The notes under the pieces: generated by a model
What the model was told of the DNA's origin: nothing
The model's database searches: none
The model's input: the letters and a program-made list of their open reading frames with translations, nothing else
From: Sitta carolinensis
Lineage: Eukaryota > Chordata > Aves > Passeriformes > Sittidae
Length of the DNA: 64,000 bases
Direction of reading: 5' to 3'
Assembly: GCA_032173965.1 (NCBI GenBank)
Contig: CM063283.1
Location: 80,292,743-80,356,742, forward strand
Translations under genes and position numbers: made by a program
In this document: piece after piece, positions 27,234-41,105 of the stretch
Position numbering within the stretch: the first letter of the stretch is position 1
How the letters are laid out: each line of letters begins with the position of its first letter

Positions 27234-30200
27234 TTTGCTAAGACTGCACAACCAAGAGGAAGATAAAGTGCCATGCGAATATGCCCACAGTCTCCCTGCT
27301 TCCCCGTTTCATTCTCACTCACCCATACACACATAATACATGTGATTCTGGATAACCTAAGATCTGTCAAAACAGATGGAGTATGCAGCCTTAGTCATCT
27401 GAGTCACACTGAATGAGAGGTGTCAGTAGAACAGAATGGAAAAGCTCAATCAGTTTCATTGTCTATGAAAAATATTTCTTCCTGGTTTTCAAGAGATGAA
27501 TTCAGCTCGCTTCTGTCCCTTCCCCTGTTGTTTCTGACTGCCATTTCCAGGAAGTACTTTAAGCATTTTCCGTAGAAAAGGATTTTTCCTCACTGAGGAA
27601 AAGTTTGATGTTATTGGCTGGGCTATCGTAATAACTACACAAAAAGGAACTTAGACATCATCAAATACCTCGTGTGTAGATGTGGAGGAGAGTGGGAGGG
27701 AAAGAAAGTAGGAAGAGAGAAGTCACAACAGAAATTCTCTCTCTCAAAATGGTAATTTTTTATGAATCAAAATAAATTTTAATTGCTTTTAACTCATGCT
27801 TTGCAACCATATCCATTCCTCACTGTAAAAATGAAGTAAAAAAGAGAGCACAACTGAATTATTTACATATCAGTTGGAAATGAAGAGGTCCCTTATGAAT
27901 GTGAGAGGAGTTTTGATCAGTGACACTTTCAATGACATCAGGAAATTGTATCATATTGGAATAATGGAATTGCCTTCAGAAAGTGTGATATGATTCCAGC
28001 ACAGCTTGTCCAAAAGTTTGTGAGCATTTTGAGATAAATTCTGCAGTTGTTATGTATACTCAGGAGTACCTCAGGTTGTGACGGACTAATTAATTAATTT
28101 TCCCAAGAATATTCATGGAATAACCTATCATGTAAGCTGAGGTTTTTCAGCAGAACTGGATGGAGAAACAGCATCCATTTAAAAATTAATAGTGATGTGG
28201 CCTTCACGTTTTGATGCATTTTCCTTAGTGGTGCTCAGTACAGGCATGCTTACTCATTGACAGTGAATGAGCTGTGTATGGACAGTGTGATCTGTTCCCT
28301 GTCAGCCTCAGCTACAGCATGTGATTTTCTGTAACCCTAAAGATTCTAGTACAGAATTCACATAGAATCTTTGCCTGACTCATAGAGTTATGAATGTCTG
28401 AACTATTTAAAGGCATTATATGTGCATTTAAATTTAGGCCATATGTTTAAATAGCATGGTTTATTTTATTTGTTGTTGCTGTTGAGCCTGGGTGAATTGT
28501 CATTGCGGTATGCTGTGACATTACCACAACCAATAATGTGTCTTGTAGGGTCCTCATTTCAACAATTCTATGAAATATTATTAAAATATCTGCTTCAGCC
28601 TAACTTCTTTTACTTCATCACAATCTCAAAGTGTAGGCATTAAGAACAGTAGTAATACTTCATGAGCTGAGGTGTTGTCAATAAGAGAGTTGGAGAAAAG
28701 CTGCTGGCAAAGACTAAAAATACCTTTCAAACTCTTACATCTGCAAATAAAGATATTCACCCATTCACTTAGAACTGTGCCTGAGCACTGACCAGGCACA
28801 GGCAAAAGATGAATATATTAAACACTTTGTATAGGAAATAAGGGGATGAAATTGCAATTATGGATTTTATGAAGAAATGAGGAACCTCAGAAGAGCATGC
28901 CTATTTCTCCCAGTGATGAAAATTATAAGTATTATAAGTGCTTTATAGCAGCAAAGCAGTGTTACATCTGTGAAGTGCAACCTCTAAAAGGGTTTTTATA
29001 TTTGGATCACCAGGGTATTATGTGTTGGTTTGAGAGACAGTACATCTTCCTTAGGAAATACCTGGGTCAGTCTCAGTATCTGCTTTGTGCATTAGGACCG
29101 AGATACCGTGTTTTACAAGGAGAGATATCTGTTAGATAGCTTACAAGTGCATTTTATATAGACTGTGTAACCAAAATAGAGATGGATAACTGGTACCAAA
29201 CCTGATGAAGTTTGACAACAGTAGCATTACAAATGTGAATTCCCTAAGGAACTTTGTCATTTTTGAGCTTTAAGGGCAGTCTGATTTCAGAAAGACTGTA
29301 TTTTCCATGTGTACTATGGAATAAAAATCAGCTTTTACAAAGAGCCTTCTGCCCGTGAGAGTTGCAGGACTGCTGTTGTCGTTTCCCTTTTGCTGGGCTT
29401 TGTTCTCAGTCCCATTCTGAGACTTTGGGCAGCCTCACAACAGGGCTGGCAGAGCACACAAATAATGCAGCAACATTGACCAGAGAGGAGGGAACAATAT
29501 ACTCCATAAGGTATCTTTGCCAATGAATATCAACAGTACCATCAGCCACTGAACATTCTTCACTGCATGCAGTAGGAAAGGTATAACAAATGGTTTTCAA
29601 ATATGTGAGGGTTGCAGAAAAAAAAGATATTTTATAGGAACAGTGTCTAAAAGGAGATTTTTTTTTTTTTTCTTATGATATAATTTTCATTTTGTTTTAG
29701 CATTACAAAAATCAAATAATTTTGACTGGGGAATTATTTTTCATTAGGTTTCAAATATTTCTTTCCAAATAAACTACTCTCATTCTGTTTATACACCCAA
29801 ACATTCCTCATAAACTATTCATGTAAATATGTCATATTATTATATTTTATTTATTGATATTGATTCATAAGTGTTCCGCTTTTTGGAGAAGTTGTTTTGT
29901 ATATGCATTCACACCAACCCTCACTCCTACTCCCACCTTTTTTTTTTTTCTGGGGAATTTCGATTTTGATTTTTTAAAAAAATAATTTAATAATTAATAC
30001 AAAATATCAATCTGAACTTCCTGTACAACAGACATTATATTTTTCAATTATTCCATTCTATGTGCATTTTTAAAATTCCTTGTGTTATAAGACTGTATCA
30101 GGAAATGAAAATATCTGTTTCATATTATGGATATTTTTTCCTGAAAATTACAGTAATTTGGGAACAAAACCATCTTTTTTGTTTTGTTGTTGTTTTAACC

Positions 30201-31509
30201 TTTGATTTTGTTTGTATTTTATTGTAATGAATATTTTCCGTATCTGCATGGCTGGAATGTCATAAGATAAAGATTGTAATATTTTTCAGAAGATCTTGAT
30301 GCCACAGAATGCAAACTATTGGGTTAAAAGACAAAAAGTTTAGTGCTTCATAAATTAAATAGACAAACTTGTTTCTTTACCCATTTTACCCATTATATGA
30401 ATAATTTCATGAGAAAGACACCCATGTTATTTTATTTGAAAATAGAAAAAATGTAAACCCAGGTTCAAACTTATTTGCCAGAATATTTTTCATCTCAGCT
30501 TCAGTTCATATGTTACATAACAAGATTTCTTTTAACGAAATACAGATAGGCAATAGCTAGGTGCTTTGCTCACATCTTGTTTATATTGGAAATGATGAAC
30601 TGAAATATGCAAATATGTTGGCTCCTAATAGCAATACGTTTCTTTAATTTGATGTCTCCTCTTTCAGGAGACATTACTGAAGAGGAAATGCTATCAGTGT
30701 CTCACTTTGGAAACCTTAAGGAGAAAGTATGCACATATATAGGAGAGATCTATAATGTTTCTATCTGCCAAAATAAATCAAGCTTCTGCAAGGCAAAAGT
30801 GTTCAAAAACTTGATCCACCAGTCCTGTCTTTCTGGTGATTAGCCATCCAATCAACTGAGGTAATCATGATGATTAACTTCACTGTTGTTTTATAATGTC
30901 CTAAAACCTGAACTCATCCTCTGTATCAGAATTCAGTTTTAGCTGTTACTTAATATAGCAAGGAAATGTTCTTTTGAAGATCATAAACATCCCTTTGGGT
31001 GAGCTTAATGTAAACTGAAGATTAAATAACTCATTATGGAAATAAGTAGTCTGATAAAAAAAAAAAAATTAGTCTCTAGTCTTTGATTTTGTGAGCTTCA
31101 TAGTATTTCATCTAATCATAAACTATATTAAAATGTTCAAATGAAAAAAAAAAATACAATTAATAATCTTTAAAATGTCTGGTCAGCTTCCCCAGAAAAT
31201 ATAAGATCCACTGATTTCAGGTCATCTCGCAATGGTCAGGAGCCTCTTTAAAAGTTTTACAGCCTTCCAAAATTACATCTGAATTCATGAACCAGGCAAT
31301 CTGTTAAGGCTGGAAAGTATTTTTGTTCATCTCTGCTCTACATAATTTCTGAAGTGATGGTAGTCCGTGTAAATCAGCTCACCATGACAGTATTCAGAAG
31401 GTTGATACCACTGATTAACAGTGCATGCAGGAGACAAGGAGTCTTTATATCCTCTGCTTTCTCAAATTAAGCACCTGATTTTTATTGCCTATTAATCTCC
31501 CTCATCGCT

Positions 31510-31530
31510 CAGAAGGGAGAATCCCTTCTG
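31510..31530. repeat. Small perfect hairpin, 9-base stem
   Basis: CAGAAGGGA, a three-base spacer GAA, then TCCCTTCTG. A second short pairing (CCTCA with TGAGG) lies outside it. Probably chance, but the stem is exact. Confidence 0.85.
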
Positions 31531-31724
31531 GGTTCTGAGGGTTACCAATCAACTTGCAACAGCCACTGCAGACTCCTGGCAGATGAGGGCACTTGCCATA
31601 AGCTGGTATAAAACATACACATAAAAAATGTGTCCTATGTCTTGAATTAATCTTTCCATTTGGAATTATAACTGTTTAAACATATGACTTATTCAACTTC
31701 AATACTGAAATTTCATCTTGATCA

Positions 31725-32044
31725 TGCAGGGAGTAGAGGGGTATGTGCAGATCCCTTCTCTGAGGTGACCAGTGACAGGTCTTCAGGAAAGAGCACGAAG
31801 CTGTGTCAGGGAATGTTTAGGTTGGAAATCCAAAAAAGATTCTTCATCCAGAGGTAGTTAAGCACTGAACAGGCTCCCCAGGAAAGTGGTCATGCACCAG
31901 CCTGACAGAGCTCAAGAACAATGATCCATGATGTGTTTCCTGGGCTGTCCTGTGCAGGGTCAGGAGTGAGACTCGATAACCTGAATGGGGGTTATTGACC
32001 TCAGCACATTCTATGTGCTTATTCTTGATTCTTGATTCTATGAA
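31725..32044 (+). mobile_element. CR1 LINE, 3' end fragment
   Basis: Recognisable CR1 3'-region pieces follow in order: 'cacgaagctgtgtcagggaatgtttaggttgga', 'attcttcatccagaggtagttaagcactgaacaggctccccaggaa', 'cctgacagagctcaagaa', and a degenerate tail ending ttgattcttgattctatga. The middle region differs from the more usual CR1 subfamily seen elsewhere here, suggesting an older subfamily. Antisense to NALF1. Confidence 0.88.
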
Positions 32045-32243
32045 AATTCAGTTAGTAAGTTGACAAAATCTAAAGACAAGGAGCTAATGAATCCAAAAGA
32101 AAGAAAATTTCTTAGGCACCAGACATAAGACAAATGCTTTAGAGCCTGAAATATATTAAAAAATAAAAAAAAGACCCCAGAACTTAAAATTAAGGAAGGA
32201 GCCTGGGTTGACACAATTTCTATTAACATCATTTGTATCACAG

Positions 32244-32287
32244 ATATCAAGTATATTTTCACTTGATATATTTCACTGTATCAAGTT
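32244..32287. repeat. Inverted repeat ATATCAAGT / ACTTGATAT with a third half-site
   Basis: ATATCAAGT at 32244-32252 pairs with ACTTGATAT at 32261-32269 over an 8-base loop. A further TATCAAGT follows at 32280-32287. It lies some 200 bases past the end of a CR1 copy. No function can be assigned. Confidence 0.7.
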
Positions 32288-35200
32288 TACTTTAATCATG
32301 GTTAATTCAACTGATTAGAAGATTTTTATTATGTTGTAAACTATCTAGAAGCAAATCAGATTGTCTTTATTTTTTTCGCTAGACAATTCTGAGTGCAAGA
32401 ACAGGGCCAGAGACTTGATTGCACTATTCTGCATTGTTACACTCAGTGTCCTAGAATTGTGCTACTTTTCCTACTTAGATTTAACTTACAGATTGACATA
32501 AAGACCTCAGAGTTGCATGCTGTTGTTATGACATTGAAGTGAGACATCCAGACATCTGAAGAGGGTGAGTGGCTGAGCTGAAAAACAGCTCTCAAGGAAA
32601 TGACACTTTTCCTCTCACAGTTTTTTCCCACAGAACTCTGGTTTAAGGCCACACAGCTGCACCAAAAGCTGAACCCAGGTAGCCAAAAGATGGGAGTATA
32701 TACGGCATTGCAATCAGAGCCATCGACAGCTTGTGATCATGCAATTGATAATTCATATTTTCTTAAAGGTCACAATCAGCTCTCCAAAGAAGTCACAATT
32801 TAGCTCAACAGTAAGCTCATCCAAGAGCAGATGTCTCAAGTGAGGATTTTTCCCAATCTGGGGTGTCTCTGAAAGGGAACAGACATTTGCCACAGCAGAA
32901 TGGTGCTTGTCATCATAGGGGATAACATAGTAAAGGACAACTCTCGCATACCTTTTGCTGTTTTACCTTCCAATCTGATAATCACCAGCAGAGAGACTGC
33001 AACAAAATCTCACTTCTCTTCTCACAGATTTGGAAGCACCACGTGTCTATTTAAGGATTGTTCAAACTGTCTACAGCTTTGCCCCCAGTGACAGCTCTCA
33101 TCTATAACTTCAGCATTCAGAGCTTTTACACCATACAACACAGTATTTATGAGGTTTCAAAATTTTAACCACTTTAGGAAACTCGTATTACTTCTAAAAA
33201 ATTTCTGCTTTTTCTCCATAATCTAACTATATGCCGTTGAAGTTTCTACTTCACCAACAGGGTCTTAATTCACTGCTTATTTATTTATTTTTTAAACTGG
33301 GTTTACCTTGGAGATTTACCTTGGAGAGAACTTGAGGTGTATTTTTAATTCTTTCTGCTACATTTGCTCATATATGAAGATAAGTAAAATAAATTTAAGA
33401 TAGCTAAGACCATATCCAGTTATTCAAGCTCTGCACTTATATTATGTAACATGCCTGAAGACAGAGATGGTTTATGCAGTTAAACACAAAATTATATCTC
33501 TGTCAGATAAACTCTCCACCATTAAGAACCATATTAAAATCAGAGATTATTACTAGATATTCTTACTGACATTCACAGATTAATGTGGAACTTTTCAAGT
33601 ACTATTGACACTATATGCCTATTCAAATACTTAAATCTATGAGGTTTTTCCACTTAATATCTAATACATATTTTATATCTCCTAAGATTTTAATGGTTTT
33701 TCATCAATTTAGGTCACTAAATCTTGTTTATTGGTCAATCAGAAAAAACAAACACAAAAATAAGGTATGAAGTTACAATTCCATTGAAGATAGAACAGAT
33801 CTGTGACTTCTACCTAATTCTGAGTGCCAGACTAATGGTCATGTCTTATACACACTGGAAGAGGGGCTCCATCAGGCTTTCTTTAGGACAAAGTGAGATA
33901 GGTATCACTTTGAGAAAGGTTTAGATTCAGAGCATGAGATTTGAGACTTGGTAGTAAAAAAAGTCTCAAGAACTTTCTGATGGGATAGGTGCACACTCAA
34001 CATGTACTGCTAGCCATAGTCTGCAGTCCTTGAGAGCTCATAGATGACAGAGTTTTTCACTGAATGCTCAAGAGTGAGACCACGCGTTAATCATGGGTGC
34101 AGGACTCAAAGCTGTTAAGCAAACAGACAAATAAACCCACTTTTAGTGTCTCTGAAACAAGTGATGTCACTAACCTTTCTGATTGATAAAAGCTTCTCTT
34201 TTGCATAGGTGGATTCTATTTGCATCAGTCCATTGTCAAGCAGGTATGAATGCTGCAGTTCTTTTCCTATCTATTTTTTTTTCTTGCTTTCCTCCTTTCT
34301 TATCATGCATTTCCAAGATGCAAATGCTTGTTTATTTTTCCCAACCATTTTTTGTGTTAGCATGTGTTCATGTCTTAGTGCCTAGAAGTTTTGGAAGGAA
34401 AAAATAGTTCTATTTCCTTCAAACTTTGTTGTGCTTTCAGAGTTTCTAGAGAAGATCCAGGAATGTCTCAGTGATTCCAACCTGAAAGCAGGGGATCATC
34501 TTTTAACACTACTATATAGTTCTGTAGAAGAAATAGGTGATTTTAACAGTATATACAATGGATATGGCACTTGTTTCAAAGTGCCTGATACTAGGATCAG
34601 TTCTGCATGCCTCTTCCAGGAAGAAAAGAGGTGTTTTAATGCTGGACTGAAAATTGAAAATTTCAATACAAGTCATATTAGGTACTGTGTTCAGCTAACA
34701 AAACCCCCTCATCTTACCTAATTGCATGATGAGTGTGATACTGCTCTGTGAATGGCTGTACTAGCAGCTTTCTCCATAAAGAGAAATATCCCTTGTTTTT
34801 CCTCTGCCTGATTTCCATTTTCCTTAATAGTATTAAATCTAAATATATGTTTTCATCCAAAAGTATCAAAATACTTTCACTACTTGATGAATACTTTTGT
34901 GGAAAACTGAATAAAACACAGTATCATGATATGCAGTGTTTGCTATAAAATTCTTTTGATATGATCCTGTTGGATTATATGATGCTAAATCAATTTTAGA
35001 CATTATTCTGAAAATTCTATATTTTGTTATAAATTAGATATCAATATCAGTTTATTTACAGACTTTAGAGGCTCTCTGTTAAATGTGGTGCCATCTTAGA
35101 GAGAATAAGAGGATTTGGGGCTCAGTGGTTTTCATAATCCGTTTGTATTCCTTCACTGATTGGTATGCAATAACAATAACCAAAAAAAACACTGTGTATT

Positions 35201-38200
35201 CCACAGAGACGCTGTAGAAAAGTTACACAAATTAACTTTCTGTTCAAGGATGAGCTTTTAATGAATACATTGCCATCACTACACACTGTTTTTATGGAAT
35301 TATATGTATTTAACTTTGCCATTACGGTAACATTTGGCCCTTCTTTTCTAAGGGGCTTGCCTAGCTATGCAAAACTGGTATTTATGCAAGCTGTTGTAAA
35401 GGGAGAACTTTTCTCTCTGAACAAGTGTTGTTTGCTCTCTGATTTTCAAATATTTACTCCATTGCAGTTTTTCTTAGATGATGTCCTGTGGTACATTGGG
35501 TCAAGTCTGAATGTAACTATTTGCTGACACATCCAACAATTTGCATAGGTCAGTAGCATCAGGGAAAATATTTTGCCCTTCAAATTTACTTTTATTTGTT
35601 GTTGCTACAGCTTGTTCAGCAAATAGAAGACAATGTTGGAAGACTACCAAAGAGCCTGAGAGCAAAATATTAGATGTGCTACCAGAAATTTTACAGTCTG
35701 CCATTAAAAATGTTAATAGATTAGAAGGATTGACAGTAGAAAAAATTTTACTTTGTACCTCAGAATGATGCCCTGTCATTCAGAAACTCTCTGACACGTA
35801 AGCCACAGACATGTCTGAAAGCAAATATGTTACTTAATATTTAGAAGTGGAATAATAAAAATTAAATGTAGATGGTGATATGAGAAAGGCTAAACATTCT
35901 CATCTCTACAAAGGTAAAATCTCTTTCTAATGAATTCAAACTCTACCAGAGCATAAAAATAAAAACATGATCCTGATGACAATTTATTTAGTTTTTCAAA
36001 AAGCCATCAACTAGGTTTCTAAAGAAAGGCAATAAACAAATAAAATTATTATTGCTGTTTGAGTCAGTAAAATTATTACTAAGTCAGTATTCACAGTCAC
36101 ATATACAAAATGGGTAGTGGGAAAAAAAGGAAAAAAAATCAGTTTTCATCAGTAAAAAAGATTAAAAGTAGGGTGTCTCAGACTTTTATATATATTCGAT
36201 GTTCTGCTTATTAATGTATTAACGCATTAAAAAGAAAGCTAAACGAGACAAAAACAAGTGTACTGAAAGAAAACAGTTAATGAAGTTCAAAAAGAAGTTA
36301 AACTTCAGCTGAACTGAAAACTTACTGAACTTCAGTGTTGAAGAAGTAGAAGAAAAGAAATTTTGTGAAGAAAATTGTATCTACTTGTATACCATAAGAG
36401 ATTCCATGTTTAACGTGTCAGCCCTGGAAAATAATCTGGGTCTTGCTCTTCAGTGAGCTCTGTGCAGTTTCTGGTGGAAAGGACAAGTAGATTTATGACA
36501 CCTGAGAATGTGATGGAAAAAGTGTCTTGCACAGCCAATGCCACATGCCTAACTGAAATATTCCACCCAGAGACAGATAACCCCAAATCAAAAGGGGGGC
36601 AGAGAATTAGAGACAACAGCATTTCTGTCATTGAGACCTCTGAAGGAAGACTGAAAGATTAAGTTACAAAATTTTAGAAAAAAAATGGTGACAGAAAAAA
36701 TCTATAAAATAATAAGTGTTGTAGAGAGGAGAGACAATTTTCTGATCTTGTTGTTTTATGTTCCAGAAATGGGGGTCAAAGGAGTAAAGAAATTGAAAAA
36801 TATAACTTTTTTAATAATAGATGGAAATATTTTTCCATGTAATGCATGGCATTGGCAGTCAGACAATAATATTTTCTTGAGAAGAGGAAACAAGATTCAG
36901 AAAATCTTTCCGAGGTAAGTATATTTTCTAGAGGGAAATATTTTTGCATACTTTCAGACTGCAAAATTCAGTTCACCTTAGATACTTTGCAGAGGTGTAC
37001 TTGATTTCTTTTTGAACTTCTAGGCTTTTCACTGCATATGTAAAGGCACTTACATGACTTACTTCAAGGAGAGTTACAGCATTAGATACTTAAAATGCAG
37101 ATGCACATGAGGTGGCTTGGATGCCTTAGAGTGCCTTATTCTGAAATTTCTGGTTTCTTCCTCTGCGCAGGCTATTGCTGACTACCATGGGAATAAGATT
37201 GTGGATAAGATGACTAATTGATAAAGTCCTGCAAGTGACTGTTGTCCTGTGGACTGTTGTCATCTAGGGAATTACTCTGAATTTTTGTGAGACAACTGTG
37301 AATAAATAATTTGTTGTCTTTACTGATGTGTGCCCAAAGCACAATTACAGGTTCAGAAGACTTTGTAAGCTTTTACTCCTTATTGACTGAACACTCATAT
37401 TTGTTGTCAAAGCCAATGGGAAACCTACAAAAGCAGCCATTGGAAATGCTGGGTCTGATTTGCCCACTTCGTTCAATAAAATAAGGTAAAAAATCTGTGT
37501 CTAATATACCAAAAGGAGGACTTAAATGCTTAATTAAAGAAAAAAAAAAATCCTGAAGGATAAATGACTAAGAAAGATTAGCTTTTTTATAATACAAGTC
37601 CTTGCAAGACTAGGTCTTTTTTACAGACTTCATTCTCAGCTGAACCAGACCTGTGATCCAGCCTTGTGAATAGCAAGCATGGGAGAAGAGAATAATTGAG
37701 AATGAGTAGTAAGGAAGCCTTATGTCTTTTTGTGCAATATTCTTAATTTATAAACTTAAAGTTACTGTGCAGCTTCAACCTATACATTTAGATGGCTTCT
37801 GGCCAGCTGGAACATTAGAAGCACACACCATGTTTCTTGTGTGACACTCCCCAGAAATGACTGAGAAAAAAAGAAAATCAGAAAAATATATAAAATGTAA
37901 TCAAAATAGTTTTACAGCGACAAATACTACTTATTATTTAAAAATCAATAGATCTTTATTTAAAATTAGGCTAGAAGTTATTTTTAAACTTTAATTTTTT
38001 TTTATTTAGACACTAAAACTTTCAAAAACATGCTATTTTTAAGTTTTCCCTGTCATTTCTTTTAAGATTTTTGTTCCTTAATCAAAACCTGTGATGTCTG
38101 GTAGCTTTCCTTTGACTCCCCCAAAATACTTTTTCCTAAATGCACTCAACACAATAATTACAGATCTTTCTTTGCTTGTGACCTAGCTAATTTTCCCTTT

Positions 38201-38498
38201 GATTAAGCTATATTTCTCCTCATATTGACAGGTTTTATTATTTTGGGGTTTTTTTTTTGAAATTCAGATGCTGTGTTTATGAATATCAAAGACATCTTGG
38301 GAACCCAGCACTGACAGCATAGTCTGTCATCCTGTGCTGTACACAATGGTATTTTATAGATTATGTAATGGGATAAAAACAAAGAACCAAATAAATTTAT
38401 TTTTGGCAATCATGCTTTTCTTCATGCCAGGATTCTCACCCTTGCTAATACCAATCTGCACAATGGTAAGCCTGTGAATTATTTTAAAATGTTAATAG

Positions 38499-38727
38499 AT
38501 CTGTGGTCAGCTGGTCCAACCTTTCTTAACAACAAAATAGACGACACTGCCCAGCACCCGGTCCAGATGAATCTTAAGTGTCCCCCACTTCCCTGGTGAG
38601 ATTATTTCAATGGCTGATTTTGTTTATTGTGAAAAAGTTTCCTCCTGTGTTTAATTGGAATGTCCTCAGAAGTAACTCGTATCCGTTATCTCTTTCCTTT
38701 TCCAAATGACTCCTTGTAAAAAGGAAG
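38499..38727 (-). mobile_element. CR1 LINE, 3' part, interrupted by a solo LTR
   Basis: The plus strand carries reversed CR1 3'-region sequence: 'ggtcagctggtccaacctttct', 'gacactgcccagcacccggtccag', 'gaaaaagtttcctcctgtgtttaattgga'. The element is broken at 38727 by the LTR that follows and resumes at 39277. The LTR must therefore be younger than this CR1. Confidence 0.8.
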
Positions 38728-39276
38728 TGTTCTGGTTTCAGCTAGGGTAGAGCTAATTTCTTCTCAGCAGCTGTTACAGTGCTATGTTTTGGATTTTGAA
38801 TGAGGATGGTGTTGATAACACACTGATGTTTTGGTCTTTTGCTGAGTTGTGTTTATCCTAAGTCATGCTCTATCAGTGAGGAGGTGCACAAAAGAAACTG
38901 GGAGGAAGCATAGCCAAGAGAGGTGACCCAAGGGGATGTTCCACACCACAGAACATAATATCTGGAATAGAAAATGGGAGAAGTTACCCTGAAGTGGAGG
39001 CTGATCCGGGTTTGAGAAGGGGGCTCTGGCATCAGTCAGCTGGTGGTGAGGAATTACATTGTGCATGACTTATTTTTTCCTATTTATTATCATTATTGCT
39101 ATAATTTAGCATTACCAGTGTATTTTATTTAAATTTTTATTATTTAGATGTTCTTATCTCAATCTTAAAGTTATATTTTGGTTTTCCTCCCCATTCCACT
39201 AGTGTGAGGGGCAGAGAGGGGGGTTGAATGAGCAACTTCATGCTACCTAATTTCCAGCTGGGCTTAAACCATGACA
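38728..39276 (+). mobile_element. Solo LTR of an avian endogenous retrovirus
   Basis: The element is 549 bases, starts TGTTCTGGTTTCAGCTAGGG and ends GGGCTTAAACCATGACA, giving the TG...CA termini of a retroviral LTR. It is flanked by identical 5-base direct repeats GGAAG at 38723-38727 and 39277-39281, the target-site duplication. The sequence matches a common bird LTR I know from memory; the exact family name (ERVL-like or ERVK-like) cannot be fixed here, although a 5-base duplication suggests an ERVL-like element. No internal gag, pol or env region is present, so LTR-LTR recombination removed the provirus. The orientation is inferred from the resemblance. Confidence 0.93.
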
Positions 39277-39515
39277 GGAAGTGTCCATCTTCTTTAACAA
39301 GTGTAACAAACTTTAAATGCTGGAACATAGTAATGTGGTCTCCATTAAATCTTTTTATCTCAAGGCTGACTTTCAGACTTTCCTCCTATGGCAGGTTCCC
39401 CATTAATCATTCCTGTGTCCTTCTCTGGACCTTCTCTAGCCTGTCCAAACCTTTTTGTGTAACAGAAAACAAAATCAAACACAGTATTTCAGACACGGCC
39501 TGACAACTACTGAGT
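39277..39515 (-). mobile_element. CR1 LINE, upstream part of the LTR-interrupted copy
   Basis: After the LTR the reversed CR1 text continues: 'gctggaacatagtaatgtggtctcc', 'ccttctctggaccttctctagcctgtcc' and 'cacagtatttcagacacggcctgaca'. Together with 38499-38727 this makes one CR1 of about 460 bases. The 5' limit is approximate. Confidence 0.8.
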
Positions 39516-40871
39516 AGAGTGGCAAAATTGTCCTCTTCAGCAGACTGATAAAATAACACATTAAGCTCCTATGCTCCTTTCCCATTAAAGTTCTAAAAAT
39601 TCTAAAGTTCCAAATTCCTTCAAAGTTGGTTAATCTCAGAAACCAGCCTCAGACATCTCTTTTTTTGGATGATTACATTTTCACTGATTGACACACAGAA
39701 TCCTTCATCTAGGCTATGAACTATCTGTGTGTCATGATAATTATTAAAGATCCACTCTCATGAATACTAACAAGCTGCTTCTTGGAAACTTAGAAAAGTT
39801 TCCCTGCCTACTTTTTTCCTTCTTGGTGACTTAATTAATTAGTTCCCAATGATACTGTGTTAGCTGATTTCTTTTTTTTTACTTCACATTTTACTTTCAG
39901 TTCTTTTCCTTGTTCGCTAGCACTAAATGCACTTATTTTTAATTACTATTTGTTCACAGATTTGTGTAGAAGCCACAACTCCTGGTCAGAATCAGGGCCC
40001 AGTTACACAATTTAGATTAACTGCAATAGGCAAAATCCAACAATGAAGCAGACTACTGACAAGTCTAGAGCTAATTTATTTTTTAAGTTACATTTTGATT
40101 TTTAAAATTTTAATGCAAATTTTATTTTTTTTTTAAGTTTTAAAAATAAAATCTATTTCCAGACATCTGTTTTATGGGTGTTAAAACACCAAAAATCCCA
40201 TTGAGTGTAACAGGATTGATGACTCCTGCATCCCTTATATAGTTAAAATGACACAAGGAAAAAAACTGGTCAAAAAGTCAGAAGTCCAGGACAAGCTGAA
40301 TTTCCAGAAGTTTGTCAAAGTAGATAAAAACTGTTTGGATTGTACTGTTTTAGTCTCAAAAATCTAATTTAAAAAATTCTTTCCACTTCATTGTTTCCAA
40401 AACTGTTGGTCTCTTATAAACAGGTGGTGATTTGGGATATTACATTGTGTTGTAGTTGGAGTTGATTTTGAAGAGAGTTGTGAGACAGCCACATTTTGGA
40501 GAATAGTGACAATCTAACTTACTGAGATTTCTCAGTAAACCATTTTCTTGGAGGTCACCAGAACAGGAACTTCATTCTTCTTGGCCACTCCTGTTTTATG
40601 CAGATTAAAGGCATTTAGGCACTATTTTCTTATTGGCCCCACGTTGTATCTTTATGCTCTGAGGGCCAGCAATAACAAGAAAAATATTTAAGAAAAGAGT
40701 GTCTGCATTAATCGACCTTCATGAAAATTCTGCTTGTGGAAATCTGTGGGCTGGAATATCAAAAAATGGCAAGAGGCCAGAAGATCCATCTGAGTTTTAG
40801 GAAGAGAAAAAGCTTAGAACATGAGTAGAATGGAGGGAAAAATTCGTGCCTCAAACCAGCATGAATAACTG

Positions 40872-41105
40872 ATTCATAGAATAATTAGGAATAGAAAAGA
40901 CCTCTAAGGTCCTGAAGTCAAATCATCAACCTAACAATGCCAAGACCACTAAAATATGTCCCTAAACACTACATCTACATGCTTTTTGAAGACTTCCAGT
41001 TTCCAGACAGATGGTCAGTTCCAGAGCATGAGTACCCTTTCAAGGAAGACATTTTTCACAATACCAAATATAAACCTCCCTTGGCACATGTATTTGTGGG
41101 AGGCT
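40872..41105 (-). mobile_element. CR1 LINE, 3' end fragment
   Basis: The plus strand opens with the reversed CR1 3' end 'gattcatagaataattaggaatagaaaagacctctaaggtcctgaagtcaaatcatcaacctaacaatgccaag' and continues to the 'aaacctcccttggcaca' block. It is a diverged copy of the subfamily whose 3' end reads 'cttggcagtgttaggtt' on its own strand. The 85-residue plus-strand frame here is an antisense reading of this repeat, not a gene. Confidence 0.85.
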
